From contig SSEL01000023.1 in NCBI GenBank assembly GCA_008012315.1, positions 1-64,000 of the forward strand: a stretch of 64,000 nt of DNA, written 5' to 3'. This DNA comes from Rhodospirillaceae bacterium. Its GTDB lineage: Bacteria > Pseudomonadota > Alphaproteobacteria > Dongiales > Dongiaceae. Below are positions 17,242-26,380 of the stretch, in pieces. Positions within the stretch are counted from its first letter, which is position 1. Every line of letters begins with the position of its first letter. The position numbers were made by a program, and so were the translations under genes. The notes beneath the pieces were generated by a model. The model had not been told where the DNA came from, ran no database searches, and worked only from the letters and a program-made list of their open reading frames with translations.

Positions 17242-17973
17242 CTAACGGCCGGCGCGTTGCTGCGGCCAGTCGAGCGCCAGCTCCGTGGGTATCGATAGGC
17301 GCGGTTCCGCACAACTCGGGTCATCGTTGCGAACACTGTTGACGGCATCGCTGACGGGGGTCTGGGTGATCGGTTGCGCCTCATAGGGCTGGAGCAGATC
17401 GCGCAGGGATGCCTCGGTAGAACCCGGATCAAGCCAGGCGGCATAGGCCTGAGGCGGCAGAATGACCGGCATGCGGTGATGCAATTGCTGCAACTCGGGG
17501 ATTGCCGCCGTTGTCATGATGGTAAAGCTGCGCAGGATCGTGCCGTCCGGGTCTTTCCACCCTTCCCATAATCCGGCGAAAGCGAAACATTGCTGTTTCG
17601 GCAGGGTGAGCAGGACCGGAACCTTGCCCCGTTCATCGGAGCCTTCAGCGGGTTTCCGCCATTCATAGAAACCGTCCACCGGGATCAGGCAGCGGCGTTT
17701 GGCGAAGGCCTGCCGGAAGGCCGGCTTTTCGTGAACGGTTTCCGACCGGGCATTGATCATCGACCCGGCCATTTTGGTGTCCTTGGCCCAGCCGGGAACC
17801 AGGCCCCAGCGGAACAGGCGCAATTCCCGTCGCCCTTCCTGGCTGAGGCCGATGACAGGCGCCTCCTGGGTCGGGGCGATATTATATCGTGGTGCGAGAT
17901 TTAGCGTGCAGCGAATCTCGAACAGAGCCTCCAGCGCATCGGGGGGCGTGGTGAGTTTAAAGCGGCCGCACAC
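17242..17973 (-). CDS. SOS-response-associated (SRAP/YedK) peptidase family protein
   Basis: HMCES/YedK-type protein that shields abasic sites in single-stranded DNA by forming a thiazolidine crosslink through its N-terminal cysteine. The sequence begins MCGRF, giving Cys2 after removal of Met. It also has RYNIAPTQ (conserved Asn), INARSETVHEKPAFRQAF, RCLIPVDGFYEW (active-site Glu) and LHHRMPVIL (active-site His). The 243-aa length is typical. The gene stands alone between an EamA permease and an oppositely oriented acyl-CoA synthetase. No LexA box was identified by eye in the 200 nt upstream. Confidence 0.94.
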   Translation of the reverse strand: MCGRFKLTTPPDALEALFEIRCTLNLAPRYNIAPTQEAPVIGLSQEGRRELRLFRWGLVPGWAKDTKMAGSMINARSETVHEKPAFRQAFAKRRCLIPVDGFYEWRKPAEGSDERGKVPVLLTLPKQQCFAFAGLWEGWKDPDGTILRSFTIMTTAAIPELQQLHHRMPVILPPQAYAAWLDPGSTEASLRDLLQPYEAQPITQTPVSDAVNSVRNDDPSCAEPRLSIPTELALDWPQQRAGR

Positions 17974-18118
17974 GTTTCTCGGTCCTTTCTCCAGGCATCA
18001 TCACTGCCATGCCGCGCGAGTCGGCTGCAACTCGGGCATGATTGGAAAGCATGAGCCGATGAGTTCCGCGCCGGATAGACGGGTTATGGCAAATCCCCTA
18101 TCTGTGGCGAGATGATCT

Positions 18119-18150
18119 GCCCGCTGAAAAGCTCCACCAAGCTCGCGGGC
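18119..18150 (+). other. Stem-loop in the leader of the acyl-CoA synthetase gene
   Basis: GCCCGC and GCGGGC arms pair around a 20-nt loop that itself contains two AGCT words able to pair. It sits about 30 nt upstream of the coding start. No T-run follows, so it is not a standard terminator; a leader or operator role is only a guess. Confidence 0.3.
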
Positions 18151-18179
18151 GGAAAGGATGTCAGGGAGAGGACGCGTTG

Positions 18180-20129
18180 ATGCCGGCACATCGTCTGGAT
18201 CCTTTGCTGAAGCCAGCCAGCGTGGCGTTGATCGGGGCTTCTCCGAAACCGGACTCGGTCGGCCGGGGCATGATCACGGCGGCGACGGCGCCTGGAACGC
18301 CCAGCCGGATCTATCTGGTCAATCCGGCTTATCAGGACATCGAGGGGCAGCGTTGCTATCCCGATCTGGCGTCATTGCCGGAGAAAGTCGATCTGGCGGT
18401 CATCGGCGTTGCCAATCACCGTGTGGAAGCCGCCTTGCAGGAGGCGGTCGCAGCGGGCGCCCGCGCGGCAACGTTGTTCGGCAGTTGCTATCTGCCGGAA
18501 GATCGCGAACCGCCTTTGACCAAGCGCCTGGCGGCGATCGCGCGCGATGCGGATATGCCGATCTGCGGCGCCAATTGCATGGGCTTCTATCATCTGAATT
18601 TCGGATTGCGGGTCTGCGGCTTTCCGCCGCCGGACTGGATCAAGCCGGGCCGGATTGCCTTGATCACCCATTCGGGAACGGTCTTTTCCGCGCTGTGCCA
18701 TAACGATAAGCGGCTGCGCTTCGGTCTGGCCGTTTCGTCCGGCCAGGAACTGGTGACGACGGCGGCGGATTATCTCGATTTCGCTTTGGCGCAGCCGGAT
18801 ATCCGCTGCGTCGGCCTGTTCCTGGAAACGGTGCGCGACCCGGCCGTTTTCGTGCAGGCCCTGGAACGGGCACGGGAACGGCATGTGGCTGTCGTCGCAC
18901 TGAAGGTCGGCCGCACCGATGCCAGCGCCGCCATGGCCGCCAGCCATTCCGGTGCCGTTGCCGGCAACCACGCCGCCTATCGCGCCTTGTTCGATCGTTA
19001 CGGCGTCATCGAGGTCGACAACCTGGACGACTTCGCCAATACCTTGCGGCTTTTTTCCGGCCCGCGCGATCTTGCCGCCGGTGGCCTGGCCAGCATGCAT
19101 GATTCCGGCGGGCTGCGCGAATTGATGGTCGACCTGGCCGAGGATGCCGGCGTGCCCTTTGCCGAGATCAGCGCCGAGACCCAGGCCAAGCTGGCCGCCC
19201 GGCTCGATCACGGTCTCGACCCGATCAATCCCCTGGATGCCTGGGGCACGGGGCATGATTATGAGGCGGCCTTTGCCGATTTGATGATGGCGCTGGTGCA
19301 GGACCCTGCGACGGCGATCGGCGTTCTCTGCGCCGAGACGCGTGATGGTTTCCATCTGGTGGAGGGCTATGCCCGGGCGATGCGCGAGGCTTTTGCGCGC
19401 AGTGACAAGCCGGTCGTCATCAGCACCAATATCGGCAGCGCCGGCAGCGATGTCCTGGCGGCCGGGCTGACGGCGGAAGGCATTCCGGTGCTCAGCGGTA
19501 TCGCCTCGACCCTCCGCGTGGTGGGCAAGGCCATGGCCTATCGCGATGGATTGCAATTGCCGCTGCCGATTCCCGCAGCCGCGCCGGCGGGCATGCAGGC
19601 GAAATGGCGGGATCGCTTGAAAAGCGGCGAAGTCTTGAGCGAGGCCGAAAGCCTGACGCTGCTCAACGACTATAGCGTTCCGACATTGCCCTTCGCCCTG
19701 GCGGAGACCGCAGCCGATGCGGCTTCGGCGGCGCATCGCCTTGGTTTGCCGGTCGTCATGAAAACCGCCGTGCCGGGCATTCTGCATAAATCTGATGTTG
19801 GTGGCGTGCATCTCAATCTGCAGGACGATGACGCCGTTGCCGCCGCTTACGACGATCTCAAGTCGCGGCTCGGTGCCAAGGTGCTGCTGATGCCGATGGC
19901 GGCGCGTGGGCTGGAGCTTTCGTTCGGCGGGCTGTACGATGCGCAATTCGGCGCCCTGGCGATGATCGGTGCCGGTGGCACCTTGATCGAGCTGCTGAGC
20001 GATCGCCAATTCGCCCTGGCGCCGCTCGATCAGCCGGCTGCCGGGCGCCTGATCGAGCGCCTGTCACTGTGCAAGCTGATGAACGGCTATCGCGGCATGC
20101 CGGCCGTGGCCAAGGTGAAGGTGGGCTGA
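18180..20129 (+). CDS. NDP-forming acyl-CoA synthetase (acetate--CoA ligase family), 3' frameshifted
   Basis: CoA-binding plus ATP-grasp enzyme of the ADP-forming acetyl-CoA synthetase family, converting an acid, CoA and ATP to acyl-CoA. The N-terminal CoA-binding domain (VALIGASPKPDSVGRG), the succinyl-CoA-synthetase-like middle (ITHSGTVFSA, ASHSGAVAGNHAAY) and the ATP-grasp domain (GLPVVMKTAVPGILHKSDVG) are all present. The reading frame stops at 20129, just before the ATP-grasp end. The missing end is encoded in the next frame (20128-20262). A single extra G in the GGG at 20123-20125 would explain this. The ATG at 18180 is preferred over the adjacent TTG at 18177. As read, 649 aa would be made, about 45 short of the family form. 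Confidence 0.88.
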   Translation: MPAHRLDPLLKPASVALIGASPKPDSVGRGMITAATAPGTPSRIYLVNPAYQDIEGQRCYPDLASLPEKVDLAVIGVANHRVEAALQEAVAAGARAATLFGSCYLPEDREPPLTKRLAAIARDADMPICGANCMGFYHLNFGLRVCGFPPPDWIKPGRIALITHSGTVFSALCHNDKRLRFGLAVSSGQELVTTAADYLDFALAQPDIRCVGLFLETVRDPAVFVQALERARERHVAVVALKVGRTDASAAMAASHSGAVAGNHAAYRALFDRYGVIEVDNLDDFANTLRLFSGPRDLAAGGLASMHDSGGLRELMVDLAEDAGVPFAEISAETQAKLAARLDHGLDPINPLDAWGTGHDYEAAFADLMMALVQDPATAIGVLCAETRDGFHLVEGYARAMREAFARSDKPVVISTNIGSAGSDVLAAGLTAEGIPVLSGIASTLRVVGKAMAYRDGLQLPLPIPAAAPAGMQAKWRDRLKSGEVLSEAESLTLLNDYSVPTLPFALAETAADAASAAHRLGLPVVMKTAVPGILHKSDVGGVHLNLQDDDAVAAAYDDLKSRLGAKVLLMPMAARGLELSFGGLYDAQFGALAMIGAGGTLIELLSDRQFALAPLDQPAAGRLIERLSLCKLMNGYRGMPAVAKVKVG

Positions 20130-20262
20130 GGCCTTTGCGAATTTCTCGGTGATGCTGGCCGATCTCGGCGATCTCATCGCCGAATGCGATCTGAACCCGG
20201 TCATCGCGGGGGCGGCGGGCTGTGTCGCCGTCGATGCCTTGATCGTCCCGGCCAAACCATAG
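20128..20262 (+). pseudogene. Out-of-frame C-terminal end of the acyl-CoA synthetase
   Basis: In the +1 frame this stretch reads EAFANFSVMLADLGDLIAE, then CDLNPVI, AVDALIV and a stop at 20262. The pattern E-x-D-x-NP followed by V-A-V-D-A-L is the conserved end of ATP-grasp acyl-CoA synthetases, where Asp and Asn bind metal and nucleotide. It has no start of its own, so it is the displaced tail of the preceding gene rather than a separate gene. Confidence 0.85.
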
Positions 20263-20269
20263 GGCGCAT

Positions 20270-20302
20270 AAAAAAAGGGCGGTATCGTTGCCGATACCGC
20301 CC
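20270..20302 (-). terminator. Rho-independent terminator of the glp operon
   Basis: On the minus strand a perfect 10-bp stem GGGCGGTATC / GATACCGCCC with a 6-nt loop is followed by seven T. It lies 20 nt beyond the glpV stop, at the right place to end the glpSTPQUV transcript. Confidence 0.92.
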
Positions 20303-20322
20303 ATCTCGGGGGAGAGAGAAGG

Positions 20323-22086
20323 TTACTTCACCCGGCCTTCCTTCCAGGCCTGCAGCAAAGTCTCATAGGCGACTGTCTCGCCTTTCGGTTTCTCGTTATC
20401 GAGCTTGGCTTTCGGCGCGCCCGGTGCGTCGAACCATTCCTGGGCGCTCTTTTCCGGATTGAGCTTCGGCGCGCAGTTTTTCATGCCGGCCCGTTCCAGG
20501 CGCTTCAGGGTACGGTCCATTTCCTTGGCGAGATTGTCCATGGCTTCCTGCGGCGTCTTTTCGCCGGTGACGGCCAAAGCGACATTCTGCCACCAGAGCT
20601 GGGCCAGCTTCGGATAGTCGGGCACATTGGTGCCGGTCGGCGTCCAGGCGACGCGGGCCGGGCTGCGATAGAACTCGACCAGGCCGCCCAGCATCGGTGC
20701 CGCCTTGGTCATCGCATCGGTCTTCAAGTCGGATTCGCGGATCGGCGTCAGGCCGACCAGCGTCTTCTTCAGCGAGGTGGTCTTGCAGATGCAGAACTGC
20801 GCATAGAGCCAGGCCGCCTTGCGCCGCACCGGATCGGACGAAGTCAGCAGGGTCCAGGAACCGCAATCCTGATAGCCGAGCTTCATGCCTTCTTCCCAAT
20901 AGGGGCCGTGGGGCGATGGCGCCATGCGCCATTTCGGTGTGCCGTCCTCATTGACCACCGGCAAGCCCTTCTTGGTCAGCGCGGCGGTGAAGGCGGTGTA
21001 CCAGAAGATCTGCTGGGCGATGTTGCCCTGGCCCGGCACCGGTCCGGCTTCCGAGAAGGTCATGCCGGCAGCTTCGGGCGGTGCGTATTTCTTCAGCCAC
21101 TCGATGTATTTGGTCAGGGCATAGACGGCGGCCGGGCCATTGGTGTCGCCGCCGCGGGTGATGGAAGCACCGGCCGGGGCGCAGCCTTCGACGCGGATGC
21201 CCCATTCATCGACCGGCAAGCCGTTCGGGATGCCCTTGTCGCCGGCCCCCGCCATCGACAGCCAGGCATCGGTGAAGCGCCAGCCCAGTGACGGGTCCTT
21301 CTTGCCGTAATCCATATGGCCATAGACCCGGACGCCATCGATCGTCTTCACCGTATTGGTGAAGAAATCAGCGATGTCTTCATAGGCCGACCAGTTGACC
21401 GGCACGCCCAGTTCGTAGCCGAATTTATTGCGGAACTGCTCCTGCAATTCCGGCCGGCTGAACCAGTCGTGGCGGAACCAGTAGAGGTTGGCGAATTGCT
21501 GGTCGGGCAACTGGTAAAGCTTGCCGTCCGGCGCCGTGGTGAAGCTCTTGCCGATGAAGTCGTCGACATCGAGCGAAGACAGGGTGACGTCCTTGCCCTC
21601 ACCGGTGATGAAATCGGAAATCGGAATCGCCTTGCCGTAGCGGAAATGCGTGCCGATCAGATCGGAATCATTGACATAGGCATCATAGATGCTTTTGCCC
21701 GACTGCATTTCCGTCTGCAGCTTCTCGATGACATCACCTTCCTGGATCAGATCATGTTTCAGATTGATCCCGGTGATTTCGCTGAAAGCCTTAGCGAGGG
21801 TCTTGGATTCATAGACATGGGTATCGATCGTTTCCGAGACGACATTGATATCCATGCCCTTGAAGGGCTCCGCCGCCTTGATGAAGAATTCCATTTCCGC
21901 CTTCTGCTCGTCGCGCGACAGGCTGGACGGCTGGAATTCCGAATCGATCCATTTCTCGGCCACCGCCATATCGGCCTTCGCGCCGATCGGCCATAGCAGC
22001 CCGCCGACGGAACCGGACACCGCCAGGGCCGACGCCCCCTGCAACACCCGACGCCGAGAGACGAGCAATTTTCTTTTATTGCTCAT
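20323..22086 (-). CDS. glpV: Glycerol ABC transporter substrate-binding protein (GlpV-like)
   Basis: Periplasmic solute-binding protein of a CUT1-type importer. The 587-aa protein starts with a Tat-like signal, SRRRVLQGASALAVSG, with possible cleavage after the AKA near residue 38. It contains family landmarks such as GYELGVPVNWSAYEDIADFF, CGSWTLLTSSDPVRRKAAWL and PDYPKLAQLWWQNVALA. Size and gene order match glpV of rhizobial glpSTPQUV, which imports glycerol and is unusually large for a sugar-type binding protein. It is the last gene of the operon, followed by a strong terminator. A related polyol substrate is possible. Confidence 0.9.
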   Translation of the reverse strand: MSNKRKLLVSRRRVLQGASALAVSGSVGGLLWPIGAKADMAVAEKWIDSEFQPSSLSRDEQKAEMEFFIKAAEPFKGMDINVVSETIDTHVYESKTLAKAFSEITGINLKHDLIQEGDVIEKLQTEMQSGKSIYDAYVNDSDLIGTHFRYGKAIPISDFITGEGKDVTLSSLDVDDFIGKSFTTAPDGKLYQLPDQQFANLYWFRHDWFSRPELQEQFRNKFGYELGVPVNWSAYEDIADFFTNTVKTIDGVRVYGHMDYGKKDPSLGWRFTDAWLSMAGAGDKGIPNGLPVDEWGIRVEGCAPAGASITRGGDTNGPAAVYALTKYIEWLKKYAPPEAAGMTFSEAGPVPGQGNIAQQIFWYTAFTAALTKKGLPVVNEDGTPKWRMAPSPHGPYWEEGMKLGYQDCGSWTLLTSSDPVRRKAAWLYAQFCICKTTSLKKTLVGLTPIRESDLKTDAMTKAAPMLGGLVEFYRSPARVAWTPTGTNVPDYPKLAQLWWQNVALAVTGEKTPQEAMDNLAKEMDRTLKRLERAGMKNCAPKLNPEKSAQEWFDAPGAPKAKLDNEKPKGETVAYETLLQAWKEGRVK

Positions 22087-22186
22087 TGATCCACTCCCTC
22101 ATCCCTTCTCATTGCGAGACCGGATTTGTATTCCCGACGGGTGGAAGGGTTACCCATCGATCCCGGTAGTCAATGCGCCGGTCGCA

Positions 22187-22459
22187 CTAACCCCAGCGCA
22201 TGATGATAATGAGCAGGGCGACGGCAATGCCGAGCGCCCACCAGAGCGGCGCGGTCAGCAGCATCAGCCAGACCAGATGAATATAGGCGGCCAGCAGCAG
22301 GGCGATGAAAAGCCGGTCGCCGCGTGTCGTGACGATCGGCAGAAAACCCTTGCGCGGCAAGGAAGGCGAGGCGATCTGCCAGACCGTCATGCCGAGCAGC
22401 ATCAGGCCGATGATGACGAAGAAGATCGCCGTCGGTGTGGTCCAGGCCATCCATCCCAT
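22187..22459 (-). CDS. glpU: Small membrane protein of glycerol transporter (DUF2160, GlpU-like)
   Basis: A 90-aa protein with two or three hydrophobic segments: TPTAIFFVIIGLMLLGMTVW, then LFIALLLAAYIHLVWLMLL and a C-terminal helix. DUF2160 proteins of this kind sit between the permease and binding-protein genes in rhizobial glp operons, where the gene is called glpU. Its role in transport is not well defined. Position (24 nt after glpQ, 100 nt before glpV) and length fit well. A longer overlapping frame on the same strand is a shadow. Confidence 0.87.
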   Translation of the reverse strand: MGWMAWTTPTAIFFVIIGLMLLGMTVWQIASPSLPRKGFLPIVTTRGDRLFIALLLAAYIHLVWLMLLTAPLWWALGIAVALLIIIMRWG

Positions 22460-22483
22460 GGTGGTGTCCTCCCCTGCCGTTCT

Positions 22484-23281
22484 TTAGACGCGGCCCAGGG
22501 CAAAGCCCTTGGCGATGTAGTTGCGCACGAAATAGATGACGAGGGCGCCCGGCACGATGGTGAGCACGCCCGCCGCAGCCAGAACACCCCAATCCATCCC
22601 GGCGGCGCTGACGGTGCGGGTCATGGTGGCGGCGATCGGCTTGGCTTCGACCGAGGTCAAGGTGCGCGCCATCAGCAGTTCCACCCAACTGAACATGAAG
22701 CAGAAGAAGGCGGTGACGCCGATTCCCGACCTGATCAGCGGCACGAAGATCCGCAGGAAGAATTTCGGCAGGCTGTAGCCATCCATGAAGGCCATTTCAT
22801 CGATCTCGCGCGGCACGCCGGACATGAATCCTTCGAGGATCCAGACCGCGAGCGGGACGTTGAAGAGCATATGGGCCAAGGCGACGGCCCAATAGGTATC
22901 CAGCAGGCCGATCGTCGAATAGAGCTGGAAGAAGGGCAGCAGGAAGACCGCCGGCGGCGCCATCCGGTTGGTCAGGAGCCAGAAGAACATATGCTTGTCG
23001 CCGATGAAGCGGTAACGCGAAAACGCATAGGCGGCCGGCAAGGCGACCAGCAGCGAGAGCACGACATTGATGGCGACGTAACTAAGGGAATTGATATAGC
23101 CGTTATACCAGGAGGGGTCGGTGAAGATGACCGCGAAATTGGCAAATGTCAGATTCTGCGGAAACAGGGTCAGCGTGCTCACGATTTCCCGATTGGTCTT
23201 CAATGACATGTTGAGCAGCCAATAGATCGGCAGCAGCAGCAGGAAGAAGTACAGGATCAGGGCGATATGGCGCTTTCTCAT
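22484..23281 (-). CDS. glpQ: Glycerol ABC transporter permease (GlpQ-like)
   Basis: Inner-membrane permease of the CUT1 family, 265 aa with about six helices. It begins RKRHIALILYFFLLLLPIYW and carries the cytoplasmic EAA-type loop in the EIDEMAFMDGYSLPKFFLRI segment, which docks on the ATPases. The late block VEAKPIAATMTRTVSA is typical of the second permease of this transporter. It follows the glpP-like permease with an 11-nt gap. Confidence 0.92.
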   Translation of the reverse strand: MRKRHIALILYFFLLLLPIYWLLNMSLKTNREIVSTLTLFPQNLTFANFAVIFTDPSWYNGYINSLSYVAINVVLSLLVALPAAYAFSRYRFIGDKHMFFWLLTNRMAPPAVFLLPFFQLYSTIGLLDTYWAVALAHMLFNVPLAVWILEGFMSGVPREIDEMAFMDGYSLPKFFLRIFVPLIRSGIGVTAFFCFMFSWVELLMARTLTSVEAKPIAATMTRTVSAAGMDWGVLAAAGVLTIVPGALVIYFVRNYIAKGFALGRV

Positions 23282-23292
23282 GTCTCTTCCCT

Positions 23293-24168
23293 TTATCCCT
23301 GCTTGCTGCGATCGACGTTCTGCAACGCCGTGTAGAACAGGAAGCAGAACAACAGCACGATCAGGAAATAGATGATCGAGAAGGCCGCCGCCGGACCGAG
23401 GTCGAACTGACCGATCGCCAGCTTGGTCAGATACTGGCTGAGGAAGGTTGTGGCATTGCCGGGGCCGCCGCCCGTCAGCACGAAAGGCTCGGTATAGATC
23501 ATGAAACTGTCCATGAAGCGAAGCAGCAAAGCGATGGTGAGTACGCCTTTCAGCTTCGGCAGCTGGATCTAGCGGAAGACCGCCCAGGCGCTGGCACCGT
23601 CAATCCGGGCGGCCTGGTAGAAGGCGTCGGGAATGGCGCGCAAGCCGGCATAGCACAGCAAGGCGACCAGCGGTGTCCAATGCCAGATATCGATCACCAG
23701 CACGGTCAGCCAGGCATCCGCCGAATTTGCAGCATAGTTGTAGTCGATGCCGATCGCGTTCAGCAGGAAGCCGGCAAGCCCGATATCGGCGCGGCCGAAG
23801 ATCTGGAAGATGGTGCCAACCACGTTCCAGGGAATGAGCAAAGGCAGGGCCAGCAGGATCAGCGACAGCGACGACGCCCAGCCACTGCGTGTCGGCAGGC
23901 AGAGGGCAATGGCGATGCCGAGCGGAATCTCCGTCAGCAAGACGCAAGCGGAAAAGAATATCTGCTTGATCAGCGCATCCTGCAGGTCACTGTCCTGCAT
24001 CACCTCGGTGAACCATTCGGTGCCGACCCAGACGCGGTTTGTGGCGTCGAAGATGTCCTGGACGGAATAATTCACCACCGTCATCATCGGAATGATGGCG
24101 CTGAAGGCGACCGTGACGAAAACCGGCAGAACCAGGAGCCAGGCGCGGTTGTCGTAAATCTTATTCAT
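23293..24168 (-). pseudogene. glpP: Glycerol ABC transporter permease (GlpP-like) interrupted by an in-frame amber codon
   Basis: The first permease subunit of the CUT1 importer. The frame is open from ATG 24168 for 199 codons, meets TAG at 23571-23569, and continues in the same frame for about 92 more codons to 23293, giving a 291-residue full-length form. The stop falls inside the EAA loop: YQAARIDGASAWAVFR, stop, IQLPKLKGVLTIALL. Everything after it, including LTGGGPGNATTFLSQY and the last helices, matches the family, so only one codon is wrong. A Tyr codon (TAC/TAT to TAG) is a simple origin. Without readthrough the transporter would lack a working GlpP. A sequencing error cannot be excluded. 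Confidence 0.88.
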
Positions 24169-24180
24169 GCGCTCGTCTCC

Positions 24181-25281
24181 TCAGGCCGCGATCAGCCGGT
24201 CGTCGGCATAGAGCCGGGTCCGCGCCGTCGGGAAGCATAATTGCGCAGGGCCGGGGGCGATGTCGGCAGTCTCCGGCAATTTCGCCTTCAGGCGATGATT
24301 GCCGAGGCGCGTCGTGGCGATCTTGAAATTGCCGAGATCTTCAATGCTTTCGATGACGGCCGGAACGCCGGCCGTGCCGGCCGGTGTCATGCCATTCTTC
24401 ACGACGCCGAGGAATTCGGGGCGGATGCCCAATTTCAACGGGCTGTTGGTCGCAACGGCTTTCCGGGCGCGCTCAGGATCGAGCGGGATGCGGACGCCAT
24501 CGATGACCGCTGCATTTCCCTCGACCGCACAGGGCAGTAAATTCATCCCCGGGCTGCCGACAAAGAAACCGACGAAGGTATGTGCCGGTTCTTCGAACAA
24601 TTCCTGGGGCGAACCCATCTGGACCACTTCGCCGCTATACATCACCACCACCTGTTCGGCAAAGGTCATGGCCTCGACCTGATCATGGGTGACGTAGATC
24701 AGGCTCAATTTGAGCTGGGCATGGATCTGTTTCAGCTTGCGGCGCAAGGTCCATTTCAAATGCTGGTCGATGGTGGTCAAGGGTTCGTCGAACAGGATGG
24801 CGGCCACATCGGGCCGCACCAGGCCGCGGCCCATGGAGATCTTCTGCTTGGCATCGGCGCCCAGGCCGCTGGCGCGATTCTTGAGATCGCCGGTGAGATC
24901 GAGAATCTCGGCGATCTCCTCGACGCGCTTGCGGATATCCGGCCCCGCCCAGCCACGATTGCGCAGCGGGAAAGCGAGATTATCGAACACCGTCATGGTG
25001 TCATAGATCACCGGGAACTGGAAAACCTGGGCGATGTTGCGCTGCTGCGGCTGCAGGGACGTCACGTCCTGGCCGTCGAACAGGACCTTGCCGGCGCTGG
25101 GCTGGATCAAGCCGGAAATGATGTTGAGCAAGGTGGTCTTGCCGCAACCCGACGGTCCCAGCAGGGCATAGGCACCGCCATCCTTCCAGGTCATGTTCAA
25201 TTTCGGCAGGGCATAATCGTCGCGCGATTGCGGATTCGGCCGGTAGGAGTGGCTGAGTTCGACCAGATCAATGCGTGCCAT
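24181..25281 (-). CDS. glpT: Glycerol ABC transporter ATPase (GlpT-like)
   Basis: Cytoplasmic ATPase, 366 aa. Walker A is GPSGCGKTTLLN and Walker B is AAILFDEPL followed by TTIDQHLKW. The usual LSGGQ signature is replaced by GLGADAKQKISMGRGLV, which I recall as typical of GlpT of this transporter, so ATP hydrolysis may be asymmetric with GlpS. A C-terminal OB/TOBE-like domain follows after about residue 240. I chose ATG 25281 (MARIDLVELSHSY) because GGAAG lies 5-9 nt upstream; an ATG at 25296 would lengthen the overlap with glpS. Confidence 0.92.
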   Translation of the reverse strand: MARIDLVELSHSYRPNPQSRDDYALPKLNMTWKDGGAYALLGPSGCGKTTLLNIISGLIQPSAGKVLFDGQDVTSLQPQQRNIAQVFQFPVIYDTMTVFDNLAFPLRNRGWAGPDIRKRVEEIAEILDLTGDLKNRASGLGADAKQKISMGRGLVRPDVAAILFDEPLTTIDQHLKWTLRRKLKQIHAQLKLSLIYVTHDQVEAMTFAEQVVVMYSGEVVQMGSPQELFEEPAHTFVGFFVGSPGMNLLPCAVEGNAAVIDGVRIPLDPERARKAVATNSPLKLGIRPEFLGVVKNGMTPAGTAGVPAVIESIEDLGNFKIATTRLGNHRLKAKLPETADIAPGPAQLCFPTARTRLYADDRLIAA

Positions 25282-26380
25282 GGCCGCTTCCTTCATGACT
25301 GTCCCGAATGGCGGGGGCGCCCACCAATTTGCCGCCGCTGTCGAAGGCGTAAAGCCGGGCCCGGTTCAGATAAACAGTAACCTGCGCGCCGAGATCAAAG
25401 GGATGCACGCCTTCGACCTGCGCGATGAAATTGAGTGGACCGTGGCGCAGATGCAGGAAGGTCTCCGAGCCGCTGATTTCCGCCAGCTCGACATCAGCCA
25501 AAGCCGGTATGGCATCCTTGCCATCCGATGCGAGGGAGACATGCGTCGCCCGAACGCCGATGCGATATTCTCCGGCAGGCAGATTGGCCATATGTGCCGG
25601 CAAAGTGAAAGCGAGATCGTCCGATAAGTGCAATTGCGCCGCCGCGATCCTGGCCTCCAGGAGGTTCATCGACGGGTCGGAGAAGATCGTGCCGACGCGC
25701 ATCGACATGGGGTGATGATAGGTCTGCAATGTCGGCCCGAATTGCAGCACGCGCCCCTGGTCCAGGACCATGGTCGAGCCGCCCAGCAACAACGCCTCGC
25801 TCGGCTCGGTGGTGGCATAGACGACGATCGTCTTGCGCTGGGTGAACAGGCTGCGCATCTCGGCCCGCAATTCCTCGCGCAATTTGTAATCCAGATTGAC
25901 CAGCGGTTCGTCGAGCAGCAGGAGATCGGCGTCCTTGACGATGGCGCGGGCAATCGCCGTGCGCTGCTGCTGGCCACCGGAAAGCTGGGAGGGCAGCCGG
26001 TCCAGCATCGGCTCGATATGCAGCAGGGCAGCGGCCTCGCGCACGCGCCGGTCGATCTCCTTGGCGTCATGGTTTGTGCCCTGCCGCAACGGCGAGGCGA
26101 TATTGTCGTAGACCGTGAAGGAGGGGTAATTGACGAATTGCTGATAGACCATCGCGACATTGCGCCGGCTGACCCCAAGCGCCGTGATGTCACAGCCATC
26201 CAACTGCAATTTGCCGGTTGTCGGCCGGTCGAGGCCCGCGATCAACCGAAGCAAGGAGGTCTTGCCCGAACCCGTGGGGCCCAGGACGACATTCAGGCCG
26301 CTCGCCAGATCGGCGGAAATATTGGCGAGATGCATTTCCCCGCCAACCGTCTTGCCGATGCCTTGTAAGCTTAATTGCAT
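25268..26380 (-). CDS. glpS: Glycerol ABC transporter ATPase (GlpS-like)
   Basis: First gene of the operon, 370 aa. Walker A is GPTGSGKTSLLR, the Q-loop region is MVYQQFVNYPS, the canonical signature is QLSGGQQQRTAIARA, and Walker B is LLLLDEPLVNLD. A TOBE-like C-terminal domain follows. GlpS has the intact signature motif while GlpT does not, so the two form a heterodimer with complementary sites (known for the family; pairing here inferred). It overlaps glpT by 14 nt. The upstream 490-nt region carries a GlpR-like palindrome. Confidence 0.92.
   Translation of the reverse strand: MQLSLQGIGKTVGGEMHLANISADLASGLNVVLGPTGSGKTSLLRLIAGLDRPTTGKLQLDGCDITALGVSRRNVAMVYQQFVNYPSFTVYDNIASPLRQGTNHDAKEIDRRVREAAALLHIEPMLDRLPSQLSGGQQQRTAIARAIVKDADLLLLDEPLVNLDYKLREELRAEMRSLFTQRKTIVVYATTEPSEALLLGGSTMVLDQGRVLQFGPTLQTYHHPMSMRVGTIFSDPSMNLLEARIAAAQLHLSDDLAFTLPAHMANLPAGEYRIGVRATHVSLASDGKDAIPALADVELAEISGSETFLHLRHGPLNFIAQVEGVHPFDLGAQVTVYLNRARLYAFDSGGKLVGAPAIRDSHEGSGHGTH

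Noticed and set aside
21845-23206. 453-codon frame antisense to glpV and glpQ
   Set aside because: Shadow of a minus-strand operon with clear families and signature motifs.
23293-24168. Amber codon in glpP as a pyrrolysine site (amine metabolism nearby)
   Set aside because: The permease has no need for pyrrolysine, and no pyl genes are in view; a point lesion or read error is simpler.
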